A stretch of DNA of 64,000 bases from Dendrophyllia cribrosa (Eukaryota; Cnidaria; Anthozoa; Scleractinia; Dendrophylliidae): NCBI GenBank assembly GCA_024195265.1, contig JAJLRJ010000005.1:46245515-46309514 (forward strand), written 5' to 3'. The notes beneath the pieces were generated by a model. It worked only from the letters and a program-made list of their open reading frames with translations. It was not told the DNA's origin and searched no databases. The translations under genes and the position numbers were made by a program. The stretch's first letter is position 1. Every line of letters starts with the position of its first letter. Shown in pieces: positions 62,598-64,000 of this stretch.

Positions 62598-63721
62598 GCT
62601 TGTTGCAGGGACACCAGCTGTTTATAGGGAATCCAACTGTCGTATTTCTTGGGCCAATTTTTCCAATGGACCAAAGCCTCTTTGTGGACACCTTTTCCGC
62701 GATACTTTAAAATTTTTTCAATGCGAAACAAATGATCAGGCTTCTCGATCACTTTCTGTAACTCTTGTTCGTAAAAAGTGCCTTGGATCCAATCACCGTC
62801 TGCTTCCTTTAAACGATACACAGGCAGATCTCGAGGAAGTCTCTTTGCAATTGTAAATGTTTCTTCTGTCCAAGATGGTAAGTAACCTTTCTCAAAGATG
62901 CGTTTATGCTTACTGATTTTGACCTGATGTCCCACTTGGAATTTATACTTTTTTGAGGCTGATTGATTACCATATAAGGTTCTCCAGACATCTTGCGCGT
63001 TGAACACGTTTACATCCGCAGGCTTCATCTTGATACTACGGTGAATACTCTGATTATAATTTTCATTGACCAAACTGTTCAATTTGTCCAAATAATGGTA
63101 GGAACTGGTAGTGGAAAACAACCTCCATAACAACTGTTTCAGAGTTCTGTTGAAACGTTCTACAATCTGAGCCTTCGTCTCGTTGTATGTCACGAAATGA
63201 CGAACCCCTTCTTTTTCGAGAATTGTTTGAAAGGTTTTGTTCAGGAATTCGGTACCAGCATCTGTTTGCAATCTCTCAGGTTTACGTCCTTGTCGAAATA
63301 TTTTCTTGAATGCAGCCACCAAAGCCGTCCCCGTTTTGGTCTTCAACGGCACTACCCATGCATATTTCGATAAGACATCGATGCAAGTCAATAAGTATTT
63401 GTATCCACGATTCCATCGGCTTAAACTTGACACATCTGCCAAATCAGCCTGCCACTGTTCATCAAGACCATTGACAAAAACTCGATTGCGACGAAAGTGT
63501 TTTCTTGCAGGCTTGTGAAAGGTGTAGCCTGGTTGTAATTGTAACCAGTGAAGTACTTGTGAACGGGTTATTCCATATTGACGAGCAGCACGGTACAACT
63601 TTTCTACGCCACCTAAAGCTGAAGGACGGTTAAATTCATAATACAGTTTCTCTAATAGACGGTTCTTCTGATTGCTGGTCTTCTTCTTCTTGGTTATCCG
63701 CTTCCTGCTCTTCTGGGGCAT
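62594..63721 (-). CDS. INT: Polinton integrase with chromodomain
   Basis: The frame opens at 63,760; the Met at 63,721 (MPQKSRKRITKKKKTSN) gives a normal basic start and is preferred. Catalytic DDE: Asp in WQADLADVSSL, Asp in RLQTDAGTEF, Glu in AQIVERFNRTLKQL (residues about 106, 167 and 201 of the long frame). The C-terminal chromodomain (HLFRIEKILKYRGKG, VHWKNWPKKYDSWIP) targets chromatin. It is the retroviral-type integrase that inserts the element. A frame close to F54H12.3 of C. elegans by recollection. Confidence 0.9.
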   Translation of the reverse strand: MPQKSRKRITKKKKTSNQKNRLLEKLYYEFNRPSALGGVEKLYRAARQYGITRSQVLHWLQLQPGYTFHKPARKHFRRNRVFVNGLDEQWQADLADVSSLSRWNRGYKYLLTCIDVLSKYAWVVPLKTKTGTALVAAFKKIFRQGRKPERLQTDAGTEFLNKTFQTILEKEGVRHFVTYNETKAQIVERFNRTLKQLLWRLFSTTSSYHYLDKLNSLVNENYNQSIHRSIKMKPADVNVFNAQDVWRTLYGNQSASKKYKFQVGHQVKISKHKRIFEKGYLPSWTEETFTIAKRLPRDLPVYRLKEADGDWIQGTFYEQELQKVIEKPDHLFRIEKILKYRGKGVHKEALVHWKNWPKKYDSWIPYKQLVSLQQA

Positions 63722-63845
63722 CTCTAAAATCGATGTGAACTTCGCTGCCGCAACATGCAACTAAACAACGCATCCTCTGACATATATCACTTAAAGCCAA
63801 GGTAGGCGATGAACTTCCACAAAGACGACTTGTGACACCTCCCAT
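63636..63845 (-). CDS. Small acidic ORF overlapping integrase start, myristoylation motif
   Basis: 69 codons, starting MGGVTSRLCGSSS. Gly2 with Ser6 matches the N-myristoylation pattern, with Cys9 as a possible palmitoylation site. It ends with an acidic stretch (DAPEEQEADNQEEEDQQSEE) and overlaps the integrase N-terminus in another frame. A TATA-like TTATAAAAGG lies about 45 bp upstream. It could be a real small protein or a chance frame. No family is recognised. Confidence 0.4.
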   Translation of the reverse strand: MGGVTSRLCGSSSPTLALSDICQRMRCLVACCGSEVHIDFRDAPEEQEADNQEEEDQQSEEPSIRETVL

Positions 63846-63879
63846 GGTCTCAAAACAACTGATGAGAAACGTTTGTCCA

Positions 63880-63895
63880 GATGCCTTTTATAATC
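63880..63895 (-). promoter_or_regulatory. TATA-like box upstream of Polinton gene block
   Basis: The minus strand reads ATTATAAAAGGCATC, a good TATA box 40-50 bp before the ATG at 63,845 and about 165 bp before the integrase start. It may drive the first transcript of the block. Confidence 0.5.
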
Positions 63896-64000
63896 TGCCA
63901 AAACATCCACCAGGTGAAAGGGTAATGCGCTGAATACGTCACACGCAATGTTTGATGAAATCCGTATTGTTCAGCCAGTGTGACATTACTTTGATTCATG

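Larger units (their letters stand above)
56234..64000 (-). mobile_element. Polinton/Maverick-type virus-like transposon, 3' portion
   Basis: A dense set of minus-strand genes encodes integrase, capsid-like, protease and ATPase proteins, the Polinton core set. The left terminus is placed at 56,234 (AGTAGTCTATGACAGATG) because the relic at 28.75-30.0 kb ends at the same base. Start and stop codons overlap repeatedly (ATGA), and no frame in the block is interrupted. Protein-primed DNA polymerase is not in the window. Chromodomain integrase and the capsid gene resemble the C. elegans F54H12.3/F54H12.2 pair (family knowledge). Confidence 0.87.

Overview
The window is animal nuclear DNA, almost certainly from an anthozoan cnidarian and probably a stony coral. 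The evidence is AT-rich sequence, phase-1 exons for secreted sushi (CCP), HYR and F5/8C-type (discoidin) domains split by long introns, and a dense mix of Penelope-like, CR1/L2-like and Tx1-like LINE, Gypsy, Crypton-like and Polinton/Maverick elements with many small inverted-repeat elements. This assignment is inferred from content; no species marker was identified.

Host genes (about 3.5-32.1 kb). Two multidomain secretory genes lie head to head. Gene A (minus strand, first exon at 19,803-19,905, reading leftward to 3,576 and off the window) encodes a signal peptide, a TNFR/ephrin-receptor-like cysteine-rich module, three CCP domains, two HYR domains and an unnamed 'YYxYSGDA' module. Gene B (plus strand, 20,736-32,028, six exons, complete) encodes a signal peptide, one CCP, the same YYxYSGDA module and an F5/8C domain. 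The shared rare module, the phase-1 exon borders and the ~830 bp divergent spacing suggest paralogues on a shared promoter region. Their introns have been filled by mobile elements.

Intron cargo. Gene A introns carry TA- and TTAA-flanked MITEs (one nested in another), two LINE 3' fragments, and a tyrosine-recombinase (Crypton/DUF3504-like) pseudogene cut by two MITEs. The last intron of gene B carries a TIR-bounded unit, a tRNA-His-like gene split by a TTAA-type MITE whose end has grown into a ~35-copy 16-bp minisatellite, a relic of a Polinton end that itself holds a MITE, and a Penelope GIY-YIG fragment.

Repeat island (32.8-49.6 kb). Penelope-like elements with inverted terminal blocks lie against (TA)n tracts and form several hairpins. 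One is interrupted by a nearly complete CR1/L2-like LINE with a 7-bp target duplication. Crypton-like fragments, a 1-kb palindrome around a cysteine-rich gene end, and an intact tRNA-His-like gene follow.

Gypsy element (49.92-55.44 kb, minus strand). It has LTRs, PBS, polypurine tract, gag, protease, RNase H and integrase. It is dead: the reverse transcriptase core is deleted, frames are broken, and a 5'-truncated Tx1-like LINE sits inside the integrase with a 13-bp target duplication.

Polinton/Maverick (56.23 kb to beyond the window end, minus strand). A compact block of overlapping genes reads integrase, two tandem-duplicated jelly-roll-candidate proteins, a basic pVI-like protein, major capsid-like protein, adenovirus-type cysteine protease, packaging ATPase and two small proteins. 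All frames look open, so this copy may be recent. The polymerase gene and the second terminus would lie past 64,000.
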